NCBI GenBank assembly: GCA_046292345.1
Contig: JBKBRC010000013.1
Span: 1-64,000 of the forward strand
DNA from: JBKBRC01 sp046292345
Lineage (GTDB): Bacteria > Bacteroidota > Rhodothermia > Rhodothermales > Rubricoccaceae
Length of the DNA: 64,000 nt
Direction of reading: 5' to 3'
A program made the position numbers and the translations under genes. The notes under the pieces are model-generated. The model was given only the letters and a program-made list of their open reading frames with translations, did no database searches and was not told the origin of the DNA. Within the stretch, counting starts at the first letter, position 1, and each line of letters begins with the position of its first letter. Positions 8,883 through 17,258 of this stretch are shown piece after piece.

Positions 8883-9506
8883 ATGCCCGCGCCCGTCTCG
8901 CCCACGCTCTGGAACGCGCTTGACCGCGCCCGTGCGGCGCTCGAGCGCGCCCCCGATGCGCTACCACCCCGGACGCCCGTCCGGTTCCGCCTCGTCGGCG
9001 CGCGCGCAGCGCCTCCAGAGACCCCGCTCGACGCACTGCTGGGTTTCCTCGCGGCGCACCCGGACCGTCTCGTGCAGTCCTCTGACGGGCTGCGCCTGCG
9101 TCACGCGCATTGCGTGCCGGCGCTGGCGGCGGCCCTGTCGGAGCATTCCGAGGCGGTTGCGCTCTGGTACCGGCTCCGCGATACGCCTGCGGCGCATGTG
9201 GCCGCGCGGCTCTGCCACCCGGGCTGGAGCGCCGCCACACGCCTGCACGCGCTCTGGTTCGTCGGTGCGTTCGCGCCCCCGCCGGCATCCTGGATGCTCG
9301 ATGGCGCCCGGCGGGTGCACGACGTCGCGCGCTACCGGGCCTCCGTCGCCGAGCGGCTCGCAGCCGGACCAGACGTGGCCGGCGCATGCGGCGTGGCCGA
9401 CGAGCTCGCACTGCTCTTCGCGCGTTACGGCGCACCCGCGAGCGCGGCGCTCTCCGGCCGCGATCTCCCCGCACGCTCGGCCGGGTCGCTCGGGCGTGCC
9501 GCCTGA
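8883..9506 (+). CDS. Protein of unknown function
   Basis: A 207-residue protein from the ATG at 8883 (a TTG 27 bp upstream is possible). I do not recognise a family. It is Ala/Arg/Leu-rich, predicted mainly alpha-helical, with no signal peptide, clear membrane span or metal-binding motif. Residue use (scattered Trp, Phe and Asp) looks more protein-like on this strand than in the competing minus-strand reading frames. It sits between agmatine deiminase and the TerB-like gene, about 75 bp after the former, and may be a lineage-specific helical protein. Confidence 0.55.
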   Translation: MPAPVSPTLWNALDRARAALERAPDALPPRTPVRFRLVGARAAPPETPLDALLGFLAAHPDRLVQSSDGLRLRHAHCVPALAAALSEHSEAVALWYRLRDTPAAHVAARLCHPGWSAATRLHALWFVGAFAPPPASWMLDGARRVHDVARYRASVAERLAAGPDVAGACGVADELALLFARYGAPASAALSGRDLPARSAGSLGRAA

Positions 9507-9551
9507 GCGGCGCACCCGCGCGGCATGCAGCGCTCACCGGGGACGGCGGCG

Positions 9552-9558
9552 TAATTTG
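9552..9558 (+). promoter_or_regulatory. Putative TAnnTTG promoter element for the TerB-like gene
   Basis: TAATTTG lies 40 bp before the ATG at 9599 in an otherwise G+C-rich gap and matches the TAnnTTG element seen before other genes here. Confidence 0.5.
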
Positions 9559-9598
9559 CGGCACCTCTCGCATCCGCCTTTCTTAACGAGCCTGCGTC

Positions 9599-10054
9599 AT
9601 GTCGCCCGCCCGCGTAGACTTTCTCGACCTCTCTCCGCTCTCCGAAGAGCAGCGCCTCGCCTTCTACGGCGCCCTCTTCGCCATGTCTGCCGCCGACCGC
9701 GACATGGACGAATCCGAGGACGACCGCATCTTCGAGTCGCTCGACCTCGAGCAGCTCTCGCTGGACGCGCGCAAGCGCGTTTTCCAGCAGGCCATCAACC
9801 CGCCGCCGCTCGAGCGCTGCCTGCTCGCGCTCAAGGACGCCCCGCACGACATCCGCCGGGGGCTCATGCTCAACCTGATCGACGTGGTGCTGGCCGACGA
9901 GCTCATCGAGCCGGGCGAGCACATCGGGCTGCACCAGGCGCGCCAGGTGCTCGGGCTCAGCCGCGACGAGGTCGCCGAGTTGCACGACCTCGCGTTTGCC
10001 GTGCAACAAGAGGCCAGAGACACGCTGCGCCGGCCCATCCGCCCGGCCGTCTGA
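9599..10054 (+). CDS. TerB-like helical protein
   Basis: A 151-residue, all-helical acidic protein. The early segment (LAFYGALFAMSAADRDMDESEDDRIFE) matches the start of TerB/DUF533-like domains, where an acidic cluster (here DRDMDESEDD) can bind divalent metal. No signal peptide or membrane span is seen. TerB-like proteins occur in tellurite-resistance and general stress contexts, but there is no other ter gene here, so a tellurite role is not supported. It converges with the YihY gene, 60 bp apart. Confidence 0.7.
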   Translation: MSPARVDFLDLSPLSEEQRLAFYGALFAMSAADRDMDESEDDRIFESLDLEQLSLDARKRVFQQAINPPPLERCLLALKDAPHDIRRGLMLNLIDVVLADELIEPGEHIGLHQARQVLGLSRDEVAELHDLAFAVQQEARDTLRRPIRPAV

Positions 10055-10114
10055 GCGCGGCCGCCCGGGCGCGCCGTTCAGATCGGCGGCCGGCATCTCC
10101 GTACCCCAGGCCGC

Positions 10115-11050
10115 TCAGTAGCGCGCGGGGGGCCGCGGACGCGCCAGCGGATGCACCCTGTCCCCGGCCGCCGTCGCCTTGCCTCCGGCCTCTCCGATCG
10201 GCCCGGAGCCGAAGCGGGCGGACCACGCCTGCGTGAACTCGGCGCCGACAAGCACAATCAGCGCCGAGTAGTAGATCCAGATCAGGATCAGCGCGAGCGA
10301 TCCGGCCGCGCCGAAGGCCGAGCCGGGATTGGCCGTGCCCAGGTAAAGCCCGATGAGCGACTTGCCGATCGTGAAGAGCAGCGCCGTCACGAGGGCCCCC
10401 ACCCACACGTCCCGCCAGGCAATGCGCACGTCCGGCAGGTACCGGAAGAGCAGCGCGAAAAGCAGCGTGATCACGCCGATCGACACGACGAAGTTGGCCA
10501 CCTGAAGTCCGAAGCGGACCAGTTCGCTCGGCGCGACGGCCTCGGTCGCGTTTCCCAGCGCCGAGAGAACCGCGCTCACGGCCAGCGAGACGAGCAGCAA
10601 GAAGCCGATCGTGAGCACCATGCCGAAGGAGAAGAGGCGCTTCACGATGACGGCCTTCAAGCCTTCGCCGCGGCCGCCCTCCACCTCCCAGGCCCGGTTC
10701 AGCGCCGTCTGCAACTGCCCGAACGCGCCCGAGGCGCCGAAGAGCAGAATCGCCACCCCGGCGATGCGCGCGCCGATCCCTCCTGCCACTGCGTCCGTGT
10801 TCTCGAGCATGGCTGCGATCGCCTCCGCGCCATCCGGCCCGATGAGGTCGTCTACCTGCCCGAAGAGCGCGTCGCGCACCGCCTCTCCGCCGAACACCGC
10901 ACCGGCAAGCGCGAGCGTGAGGACGAGCAGCGGCGGCAGCGAAAAGATCGTGTAGTACGCGATGGCCGCGCTCATGCTGGGCACGTCGTCGCTGAGCGAC
11001 TCGCGCACGGTTTCGGTAGCGAGCGCGCGCGCGTGCTGTAAAAACGACAT
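10115..11050 (-). CDS. YihY/virulence-factor BrkB family membrane protein
   Basis: A 311-residue inner-membrane protein with about six hydrophobic spans. Family marks are MSAAIAYYTIFSLPPLL near the N-terminus, FGASGAFGQLQTALNRAW, and AGSLALILIWIYYSALIVLVGAEFTQ near the C-terminus. The family's function is unsettled; it was once mis-assigned as RNase BN. The start is the ATG giving MSFLQHARALA, and it lies inside the stretch duplicated on both sides of the nearby gap. Because 11238-11346 repeats the 5' end of this gene, a false second N-terminus appears after the gap. Confidence 0.88.
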   Translation of the reverse strand: MSFLQHARALATETVRESLSDDVPSMSAAIAYYTIFSLPPLLVLTLALAGAVFGGEAVRDALFGQVDDLIGPDGAEAIAAMLENTDAVAGGIGARIAGVAILLFGASGAFGQLQTALNRAWEVEGGRGEGLKAVIVKRLFSFGMVLTIGFLLLVSLAVSAVLSALGNATEAVAPSELVRFGLQVANFVVSIGVITLLFALLFRYLPDVRIAWRDVWVGALVTALLFTIGKSLIGLYLGTANPGSAFGAAGSLALILIWIYYSALIVLVGAEFTQAWSARFGSGPIGEAGGKATAAGDRVHPLARPRPPARY

Positions 11051-11137
11051 CTGCAGAGAGGGATCGTGGGCGAGAAAGGCACGTTCTGAACTCACATTCC
11101 GGCAGTCGGTTGCAGGGGCGGCAGCTGCAGGGGCGGC
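11029..11137. repeat. Left copy of sequence duplicated across a scaffold gap
   Basis: These 109 bp are identical to 11238-11346 on the far side of a run of 100 N. The copy covers the start of the YihY gene and its upstream 15-bp repeats. Most likely two contig ends that overlapped were joined with Ns instead of being merged. Confidence 0.93.
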
Positions 11138-11237
11138 NNNNNNNNNNNNNNNNNNNNNNNNNNNNNNNNNNNNNNNNNNNNNNNNNNNNNNNNNNNNNNN
11201 NNNNNNNNNNNNNNNNNNNNNNNNNNNNNNNNNNNNN
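11138..11237. other. Scaffold gap of 100 N
   Basis: Exactly 100 undetermined bases, the conventional placeholder length. With matching 109-bp flanks, the true gap is probably zero or negative. Confidence 0.97.
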
Positions 11238-11346
11238 GCGCGTGCTGTAAAAACGACATCTGCAGAGAGGGATCGTGGGCGAGAAAGGCACGTTCTGAAC
11301 TCACATTCCGGCAGTCGGTTGCAGGGGCGGCAGCTGCAGGGGCGGC
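11238..11346. repeat. Right copy of sequence duplicated across a scaffold gap
   Basis: Same 109 bp as 11029-11137. It contains a truncated duplicate of the first YihY codons, which should not be annotated as a gene. Confidence 0.93.
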
Positions 11347-11364
11347 AGCTGCAGGGGCGGCCGG
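11320..11364. repeat. 15-bp tandem array upstream of yihY and smr
   Basis: Three copies of tgcaggggcggcagc, the last ending in ccgg. The array lies between the divergent YihY and Smr genes. The left contig stops after nearly two copies, so copy number here is uncertain and probably broke the assembly. Confidence 0.9.
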
Positions 11365-11379
11365 TGGGGAAGGCGCTCG

Positions 11380-11386
11380 TAGCTTC
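11380..11386 (+). promoter_or_regulatory. Putative promoter element for the Smr gene
   Basis: TAGCTTC lies 23 bp before the ATG at 11410 and follows the TAnnTT(G/C) pattern. Confidence 0.4.
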
Positions 11387-11409
11387 ACGGAGCGCTCCGC
11401 CCCGGACCC

Positions 11410-11751
11410 ATGCCCCGCCCCTCGCTCTCCGACGACGGCCAGACGGTCGTGCTGGACCTGCACGGCGCGACCGTAGCCGAGGCCGAGCGGCTGCTCGTCC
11501 GCGTCGTCTCGCTCGCAGCCGACCGGGGCCGCTCGGTCGTGCGCGTCGTGCACGGACACTCGACGACAGACGCACAGGGAGGCGCGCAGACCATCAAACG
11601 GCGCGTGCACGCGCTCCTGGACGAGGGCCGGCTCGCGCACTACGTCACGAGCGCGCTCCGCGCCGAGGGCCATGCGCTGCTCGGCCTCGCCGTCACCGGG
11701 CGCCGCAACCCTCGCCGGCTCACGACCGCGGACCTCCGCCTCGCCGGCTGA
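11410..11751 (+). CDS. Smr (MutS2 C-terminal-like) domain protein
   Basis: A 113-residue stand-alone Smr domain. It shows the two diagnostic motifs LDLHG (residues about 15-19) and VHGHST (about 47-52), which in Smr proteins form a DNA/RNA-binding or nicking site. Length equals the domain with short tails. Stand-alone Smr proteins are linked to nucleic-acid cleavage, including ribosome rescue for some family members; the specific target here is unknown. The next gene begins 17 bp after the stop, suggesting co-transcription. Confidence 0.87.
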   Translation: MPRPSLSDDGQTVVLDLHGATVAEAERLLVRVVSLAADRGRSVVRVVHGHSTTDAQGGAQTIKRRVHALLDEGRLAHYVTSALRAEGHALLGLAVTGRRNPRRLTTADLRLAG

Positions 11752-11768
11752 CTCGCCCGCTGATCCCC

Positions 11769-12473
11769 ATGTCCCTGCCCACGATAGGCGTCACCACGTC
11801 GCTCAACGACGACGAACAGCGGCTCGCGCACGCCTACGTGCGCGCTGTCGAGCGCGCCGGCGGGCTGCCCCTCATCGTCCCGATGCTGCGCCGTCGAGAC
11901 GCGCGCGAGCGGCTGCTCGGCCTCCTCGACGGCCTGGTCGTCACCGGCGGCCCCGCCGTCACCGACGGCCTGATCGGCACGTGCCCGCCCGACCTGTCCC
12001 GGACCGCGCCGCTGCGCGCCGAGACCGACCGGTGGCTTCTCGGCGCGTTTCTCGCAACAGGCCGGCCCGTGCTCGGAATCTGCTATGGCATGCAGCTGGC
12101 GAGCGCGCTCCTCGGCGGCACGCTCTACGCCGACGTGGAGGCGCAGTGCGACGGGGCAGGCGTGCACAGCGCCGACCGCGGCGGCACGACGCACCCGGTC
12201 CGCGTCGTACCGGGTACGCACCTCGCACGGATCCTCGGCGTCGGCGCACAGGCCGAGGAGCGCGTCGTCAACACGCGGCACGTGCAGGCGCTGGCCGAGC
12301 CCGGCCGCGGGCTGCGGGTCTCGGCTACGGCGCCCGACGGCGTGATCGAAGCCGTCGAGTCGGAGGACGGCCGCTTCATCGGCGTGCAGTTCCACCCCGA
12401 GGCGACCGATCCTCCCCTGGACGCGCTCTTCGAAGACCTCGTCGCGCGCGCGCGCAGGCTAAAGCAGGCGTGA
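11769..12473 (+). CDS. Class I glutamine amidotransferase, gamma-glutamyl-GABA hydrolase-like
   Basis: A 234-residue PuuD/peptidase C26-type protein. The nucleophile elbow GICYGMQ and the C-terminal catalytic pair FHPEA are both present, preceded by the GLVVTGGP segment typical of the family. PuuD hydrolyses gamma-glutamyl-GABA in putrescine catabolism. The polyamine block a few kilobases upstream makes that tempting, but no other puu gene is visible, so the substrate stays open. An A/T-rich run after the stop could aid termination, though no strong hairpin is seen. Confidence 0.85.
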   Translation: MSLPTIGVTTSLNDDEQRLAHAYVRAVERAGGLPLIVPMLRRRDARERLLGLLDGLVVTGGPAVTDGLIGTCPPDLSRTAPLRAETDRWLLGAFLATGRPVLGICYGMQLASALLGGTLYADVEAQCDGAGVHSADRGGTTHPVRVVPGTHLARILGVGAQAEERVVNTRHVQALAEPGRGLRVSATAPDGVIEAVESEDGRFIGVQFHPEATDPPLDALFEDLVARARRLKQA

Positions 12474-12559
12474 TTTTTGTTTATCTCTGTGAAGGCTCCG
12501 TGCTGCGGCTCGCGTCTGCCCGGCTAGCTCCGTGCTAGGATGAGGCGCGTGTGAAGCCG

Positions 12560-12566
12560 TAGCTTC
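12560..12566 (+). promoter_or_regulatory. Putative promoter element for the SLT-like gene
   Basis: TAGCTTC lies 27 bp before the ATG at 12594, in the same sequence context as other TAGCTT elements here. Confidence 0.4.
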
Positions 12567-12593
12567 GTCTCACCCGCCGCCGCCCGCCGCCGC

Positions 12594-14636
12594 ATGCCGA
12601 CCGATCCGCGCCAGACGCCCGTTGCCCCCGAGACGCCCGCCGGCCTCGAGGGGGCGTCCGGCCCTGCGGCCGACCGGCCGCTGCCGCCGGAGGCCCTGCC
12701 GTTTGTGCCGACCGAGACGCCTGACAACGCCGCGCCCCCAGACCTCACCGGGACCGACGTCGAGGGCGTGCTCCTCGGCGCCGACGCGGTCCGGCGCCGC
12801 CACGTACGCCTGCAGGCTATGCGCGTGCCCCTCGTCGCGGCCGGGTCCATGATGCTCTTGGCGCTGGTGGCCATCTTCGTCGCGCGGCCCAGCCTGATCG
12901 CCTTCGCTCAGGACGGCTTCACGGCCAGCACCGCTCTGCCTGAGGACGACCCGCTGCCCATCGTCGCGTTCAACCCTACCGATCCGTTCTCGTTCAGCAG
13001 CCTCGACATCCACCCGGACCGGCTCCACAGCGACTACTTCGCCGGCGCCTTCCTGCTCGACGCCGACCGCACCGGCCTCGACTCGCTCCGGGCGGCCCAC
13101 CTCGCGGACTTCCGCTGGCGGCTCGACATGTACCGTGACACGTACGGGCAGGACTCCAACTTCAGCATCCGCGTTTACGACGAGCGCGACGGCCGCACGC
13201 TCGAGGTGTTCACGCTGCACGAGCTCGAGGCGCGCCATAACGCGCTCGGCGCGTCCAACTGGGATGAGGTGGACCGGGCGCGCCGTGCCGCCACGACCGC
13301 CCTTCGCCAGAAGTGGGAGGCCGCGGGTATCCCCCGCGACCGCATCGTTGTCCGCTGGGGGCGCGCCAACCAGACCCTCGAGGCGCGGGAGCGCGAGCGG
13401 CCGTTCGTCGAGTACGAGATCCAGCTTGCGCGCCAGCTTGGCCTGAGCCTGCTCGCCACCGAGATCGGGACGGTGGAGACGTTCAACCAAGACCACCTGG
13501 TCTCGAGCGCAGGCGCGCGCAGCCGCTACCAGATGATGCCCGACATCATGCGGCTGTTCAACGTGGAGACCTACCGTCTGCCCAGCGCCAGCGGCGGCAC
13601 GGTCGAGGTGCGGGAGGAGCGCCACCCGCTGCTGACGCTCGAGCCCTCGATGATGCTCGTCCGCGCCTACTCCAATGCCGTCGGGCACGAGCTGCCGGGC
13701 GTCTCGGCCTACCACACCGGGCCTGGCAACATTTTTCGCCTCTACCGCGAGTACCTGCGCGCGCACCCGACGGCCGCACGCCGGCAGCAGCACGTCTCGG
13801 ACGCCTACATGTGGGGCGTGACCGAGGGCTTCGAGCGCGTGCGCGCCGGCTCAAGCTTCGGCCCGGAGTCGCGTGCGTACGTGCTCAAGGCCTACGGCGC
13901 GCTGCGCGCCACCGAGCACCTGCCGGTCGATCCGGCCGAGACGGACCGCGTCGAGCGCGTGCGGCTGCGCGCGGGCGAGTCGGTCACGCTCGCGCGCCTG
14001 CTCGAGGCGCTCGAGCCGCACGAGGGCCGCCTCGCTTGGGGCCGCACCGCGTCTATGCCCAATCTCTACGACCGCTTCGCGGCGCTCAACCCGCACATTC
14101 TGCTGCCGGCCGCCGGGCCCGGCGGCGGCATCCCGGCCGCGGGCAACGTGCGCCTCATGGCCTCGGTAGACAACAAGCCGGTGCGCTTCTTCCTCCCGGC
14201 CGGCGCCGACGAGGTGCTCCGGCGCGTCGGGCTGGACGTGCTCGGGACCGTCTTTCCCTTCAACGAGCAGACGTACCGCGTGGAAGCGAGCGAGGTCACG
14301 GCCGCCGACCGCGACTACGCCGCGCTCGTGCGCGACATCGGGCAGTTCGGCTTCTCCCACGCCAGCAAGCGCCGCCTGGACGTGCTCTTCGAGCGCATGC
14401 AGGACCTCGCGCGTCAGCAGCCCGAGTCTCGCTACCGGCAGGCGCAGGCGCGCATCATCCGCATCCACCGCTCGGTCTGGAGCACGGCCGCGTTCAACGA
14501 CCTCGCCGCCACGACGGCGACGCTGCTCTCGCTCAGCCCGCAAGCCCTCGCCGAGCAGGACTCGGTCGCCTACGCGCCGCCGCCGCTGACGGGCACGGCG
14601 GCGCCGCGTCCGCCCGTGACGCTGCCAACCTACTGA
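12594..14636 (+). CDS. Membrane-anchored lytic-transglycosylase-like protein
   Basis: A 680-residue protein. A Pro-rich cytoplasmic tail of about 80 residues is followed by one membrane span (VAAGSMMLLALVAIFVA), so the rest should lie in the periplasm. Residues about 285-420 resemble an SLT domain: a Glu-containing LLATEIGTVE helix, then SSAGARSRYQMMPDIMRLF (compare the A-x-GxxQxMP motif) and SAYHTGPGNI. A C-terminal helical region follows, perhaps with degenerate LysM-like segments. Lytic transglycosylases cleave peptidoglycan strands. The match is by motif only and the catalytic Glu assignment is inferred. The stop codon sits in a degenerate first copy of a 16-bp tandem array. Confidence 0.65.
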   Translation: MPTDPRQTPVAPETPAGLEGASGPAADRPLPPEALPFVPTETPDNAAPPDLTGTDVEGVLLGADAVRRRHVRLQAMRVPLVAAGSMMLLALVAIFVARPSLIAFAQDGFTASTALPEDDPLPIVAFNPTDPFSFSSLDIHPDRLHSDYFAGAFLLDADRTGLDSLRAAHLADFRWRLDMYRDTYGQDSNFSIRVYDERDGRTLEVFTLHELEARHNALGASNWDEVDRARRAATTALRQKWEAAGIPRDRIVVRWGRANQTLEARERERPFVEYEIQLARQLGLSLLATEIGTVETFNQDHLVSSAGARSRYQMMPDIMRLFNVETYRLPSASGGTVEVREERHPLLTLEPSMMLVRAYSNAVGHELPGVSAYHTGPGNIFRLYREYLRAHPTAARRQQHVSDAYMWGVTEGFERVRAGSSFGPESRAYVLKAYGALRATEHLPVDPAETDRVERVRLRAGESVTLARLLEALEPHEGRLAWGRTASMPNLYDRFAALNPHILLPAAGPGGGIPAAGNVRLMASVDNKPVRFFLPAGADEVLRRVGLDVLGTVFPFNEQTYRVEASEVTAADRDYAALVRDIGQFGFSHASKRRLDVLFERMQDLARQQPESRYRQAQARIIRIHRSVWSTAAFNDLAATTATLLSLSPQALAEQDSVAYAPPPLTGTAAPRPPVTLPTY

Positions 14637-14710
14637 GGCCGCGATCTGCCGAGGACGCGACCTGCCGAGGACGCGATCTGCCGAGGCCGCGATCTGCCGA
14701 GGACGCGACC
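14631..14710. repeat. 16-bp tandem array beginning at a stop codon
   Basis: Five units of about tgccgaggacgcgatc. The first, with two mismatches, contains the Tyr-stop end of the SLT-like gene; four near-identical copies follow. It fills the gap to the convergent M1 peptidase gene. Confidence 0.9.
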
Positions 14711-14737
14711 TGCAGCCGGTCCTCTATCCGCCCGACG

Positions 14738-16444
14738 CTACGCCCCCTCGAAGCGGGCCCGGACGTAGTAGTTGGGGTCGAGCTCGAGCCCGGCCTCTCC
14801 CGGGAGCGGCGAGCCCGGGAGCACCGTTTCCTGCCATGCGGCTGTGGGCGTGAGCAGCACCGCCTGCCCACCGGCGAAGACCCGGACGGGCATTGCGAAG
14901 CCCTCCACGACGTCGGTCCAGCGGTAGCGAAGGCGCGCGCCCTCGCGCTGCACGTGCAGGGTCGGGATGTCGGTCGTCGTGAGATACTGGCGGAAGACGG
15001 CGTCAAGGTCGAGCCCTGTCGCTGCGCTCATGTAGCGCTGCACGTCAGCCCCCGTCACAACCTGATGGCGGAACGTCTCGTTGAGGCCGCGCAGCGTCGC
15101 GCGCCAGCGCGCGTCGTCGCCGACGAGCTGCCGGATCGTGTGCAGCATGTTGCCGCCCTTGTTGTACATGTCGGCCGAGCCGCGGCGGTTGACGCCGTAC
15201 GGCCCGATGATGGGGATGTCGTTCCGGATGCTCGCCCGCAGGCCGATCACGTACTCGGCGCCGGCCTCGGCGCCTTGCTGGCACTCCACGTAGAGGTTCT
15301 CGGCGTAGTTGGCGAACGCCTCGTGCACCCACATGTCGGCGATGTCTGCCGTGGTGATGTTGTTGCCCCACCACTCGTGCGCCATCTCGTGCGCGAGGAT
15401 GAAGTCCCATGAGAGCCCCCGCCCCGTGCCCGAGAGGTCGCGCCCGAGGTATCCCTGGCGGTAACGGTTGCCGTACGCGTTGGCCGACTGGTGCTCCATG
15501 CCGAGGTGCGGCGTCTCGACGACCTGGAAGCCGTCGGCGTACCACGGGAACGGCCCGAACCAGTGCTCGAAGCACGCAATCATGTGCGGCACCTGCCGGA
15601 ACTGCACGCGGGCGAGCGGCTCGTTGTAGGCCAGCGGCCAGAACGTGAGCGTGAGCGGGCCGGCCTCGCCCTCCATCGTGTCCTGAAAGCGCGCGTAGCG
15701 CCCAGCGTTGACGGCCACGTTGTAGTTGTTGATCGGATAGGAGACGAACCACTCGTAGGTCGTCGTGCCGTCGCCGTTGGGCGTGACGCTACGCAGACGG
15801 CCGTTGGAGACGTTGACGAGGGGATCGGGCACGGTGACGGCGACGCGCTGGCTGTCGGGCTGGTCCGCCTGCGTGTCCTTGACCGGCCACCAGGCGCTTG
15901 CGCCGAGGCCCTGCACGGCCGTCGCGACCCAGGGCGCGCCGTCCCGGTCGGTCTGCCACACCACCCCGCCGTCCCAGGGCGCGTTAGGCGCCACGCGCGG
16001 CGCCCCCTCGAAGTAGAGCGTGACCGTCTGGAGCGAGCCCGCGTCCTGCCCGGCCGCGGGCGAGACGTACCACACGTCCCCGTCGCGCCGCACGGGGAGC
16101 GCCCGCCCGGCCTGCTCGGCCCGCGTGAGCCGCATCGGCGCCTGGAGGTCGATCTGGAGGTCGCGCGCCGGGCCGGTCACGCGGTACGTGACGCCGTTGC
16201 GGCCCTCAAACCGGCGCGCCTCGGGGTCGACGCGGACGTGCAGGTCGTAGAACACGACGTCCCACCAGGCGCGCTCGGGCGTGATCGAGCCGCGCAGCGT
16301 GTCGGCGCGCGTGAGCGGCTGCGCCTGCGACAGCGCGGGCAACGCCGCGAGGCCGAAAGCGAGAGCGAGGCGTAGGAGCGTGAGCGGCGCAGGACGAAGC
16401 ATGAGCGGCGCAGGACGAAGCATGAGCGGCGCAGGACGAAGCAT
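14738..16444 (-). CDS. M1 family zinc metallopeptidase
   Basis: A 568-residue secreted aminopeptidase of the gluzincin M1 family. It shows the zinc motif HEMAHEWWGN with the third ligand in the following WVHEAFANYAENL helix, and a GMEH exopeptidase-type motif (HLGMEHQS, compare GAMEN). A signal peptide follows the start region (LALAFGLAALPALSQAQ). It lacks the long C-terminal helical domain of PepN-type enzymes. The N-terminus is odd: a 21-bp tandem repeat encodes MLRPAPL three times, giving three equivalent ATG starts at 16444, 16423 and 16402. TAGCTTTG 42 bp upstream of the first is a strong promoter candidate. Confidence 0.9.
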   Translation of the reverse strand: MLRPAPLMLRPAPLMLRPAPLTLLRLALAFGLAALPALSQAQPLTRADTLRGSITPERAWWDVVFYDLHVRVDPEARRFEGRNGVTYRVTGPARDLQIDLQAPMRLTRAEQAGRALPVRRDGDVWYVSPAAGQDAGSLQTVTLYFEGAPRVAPNAPWDGGVVWQTDRDGAPWVATAVQGLGASAWWPVKDTQADQPDSQRVAVTVPDPLVNVSNGRLRSVTPNGDGTTTYEWFVSYPINNYNVAVNAGRYARFQDTMEGEAGPLTLTFWPLAYNEPLARVQFRQVPHMIACFEHWFGPFPWYADGFQVVETPHLGMEHQSANAYGNRYRQGYLGRDLSGTGRGLSWDFILAHEMAHEWWGNNITTADIADMWVHEAFANYAENLYVECQQGAEAGAEYVIGLRASIRNDIPIIGPYGVNRRGSADMYNKGGNMLHTIRQLVGDDARWRATLRGLNETFRHQVVTGADVQRYMSAATGLDLDAVFRQYLTTTDIPTLHVQREGARLRYRWTDVVEGFAMPVRVFAGGQAVLLTPTAAWQETVLPGSPLPGEAGLELDPNYYVRARFEGA

Positions 16445-16462
16445 GAGCGGCGCAGGACGAAG
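16379..16462. repeat. 21-bp tandem array carrying three start codons
   Basis: Four copies of a 21-bp unit. Three contain the ATG of the M1 peptidase frame and encode MLRPAPL; the copy nearest the gene body has GTG/CAC-type changes and merges into the signal-peptide core. It multiplies both start codons and the basic n-region of the signal peptide. Confidence 0.93.
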
Positions 16463-16485
16463 CGTGGACGTGCCGGCGAGACGGA

Positions 16486-16493
16486 CAAAGCTA
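16486..16493 (-). promoter_or_regulatory. TAGCTTTG promoter element for the M1 peptidase gene
   Basis: TAGCTTTG on the minus strand is an exact fit to the Bacteroidota -7 consensus TAnnTTTG, 42 bp upstream of the first possible ATG. Confidence 0.6.
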
Positions 16494-16593
16494 GGCTACC
16501 GCGCGAACGCAGCGCCCCGCCCCCTGCGCCAGAGAGCGGGGCGCGCCAGAGCATCTGCACAGGCGGCGCCGCGGCGCAGCGCCCGAGCGCTGC

Positions 16594-17208
16594 TCAGGAA
16601 GCAGCGTATTTCACCGAGCAGCCGTAGGGCTGCGTACGCGCCGTCGGGACGGGGCGGCCGGAGAGCACGGCCTCGAGCGCCTCCGAGACATAGTTGCGCG
16701 CACCCTCCACGTCCGCCTGCGCCGACGTCGGGCGGTCGTCGATGGCGCCGTTGTAGACGATCTGGCCCTGCGGGTTGATCACGTACATGTGCGGCGTCGT
16801 GCGGGCGCCGTAGGCGCGCCCGACCTGACCCGTCGGGTCGAGCAGGACCGCCGTCGCCCGGCCGTTCTGCTCGCGCGTGCGACGGTTCATCTCCGTGGCC
16901 GAGAAGTAACCCTGCTCGCCAGGCGCAGACGAGACGACGGCCAGCCACACCACGTCGCGGCCCGTGTAGGTCGCCTGCAGGCGCTGCATGTTGCCCGTCG
17001 CGTAGTGCTTGCGCACGAACGGGCAGTCGTAGTTGAGCCACTCCAGCACAACCGTCTTGCCCCGATAGTCGATGAGGCGGTGCGTGTTGCCGTTGGTGTC
17101 GGTCAGCGTGAAGCCGGGGGCGGTATCGGGCGTCTGCGCCGAAGCCGAGCCGGACGCAGCGAGAAGCCCGGCGACGAGCGCCAGGCCAAGGATGCGGAGA
17201 GGGCGCAT
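16594..17208 (-). CDS. Secreted redoxin (AhpC/TSA-like, thioredoxin fold)
   Basis: A 204-residue exported thioredoxin-fold protein. The signal peptide ends near GSASAQ. The fold starts at APGFTLTDTNGNTHRL, and the redox site is NYDCPFVRKHY with a single cysteine instead of CxxC. The cis-Pro region is RTTPHMYVINPQG. Such CPF-type redoxins are common in Bacteroidota and may act as peroxidases or reductases in the periplasm. The DsbD-like electron donor ends only 50 bp upstream on the same strand, which supports a periplasmic thiol-redox pair. Confidence 0.85.
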   Translation of the reverse strand: MRPLRILGLALVAGLLAASGSASAQTPDTAPGFTLTDTNGNTHRLIDYRGKTVVLEWLNYDCPFVRKHYATGNMQRLQATYTGRDVVWLAVVSSAPGEQGYFSATEMNRRTREQNGRATAVLLDPTGQVGRAYGARTTPHMYVINPQGQIVYNGAIDDRPTSAQADVEGARNYVSEALEAVLSGRPVPTARTQPYGCSVKYAAS

Positions 17209-17258
17209 GAGCGTAGAGGTCAGCGTAGCGGTTGGTGGGGAACGTGAGCGGAAAGCCG

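Noticed and set aside
11092..11673. Apparent minus-strand frame crossing the N gap
   Set aside because: It reads through undetermined bases and the duplicated contig end; not a real gene.
13313..15412. Plus-strand open frame of 699 codons running through the SLT-like gene and into the M1 gene
   Set aside because: Arg/Pro/Ala low-complexity product; it runs across two better-supported genes and their repeat array.
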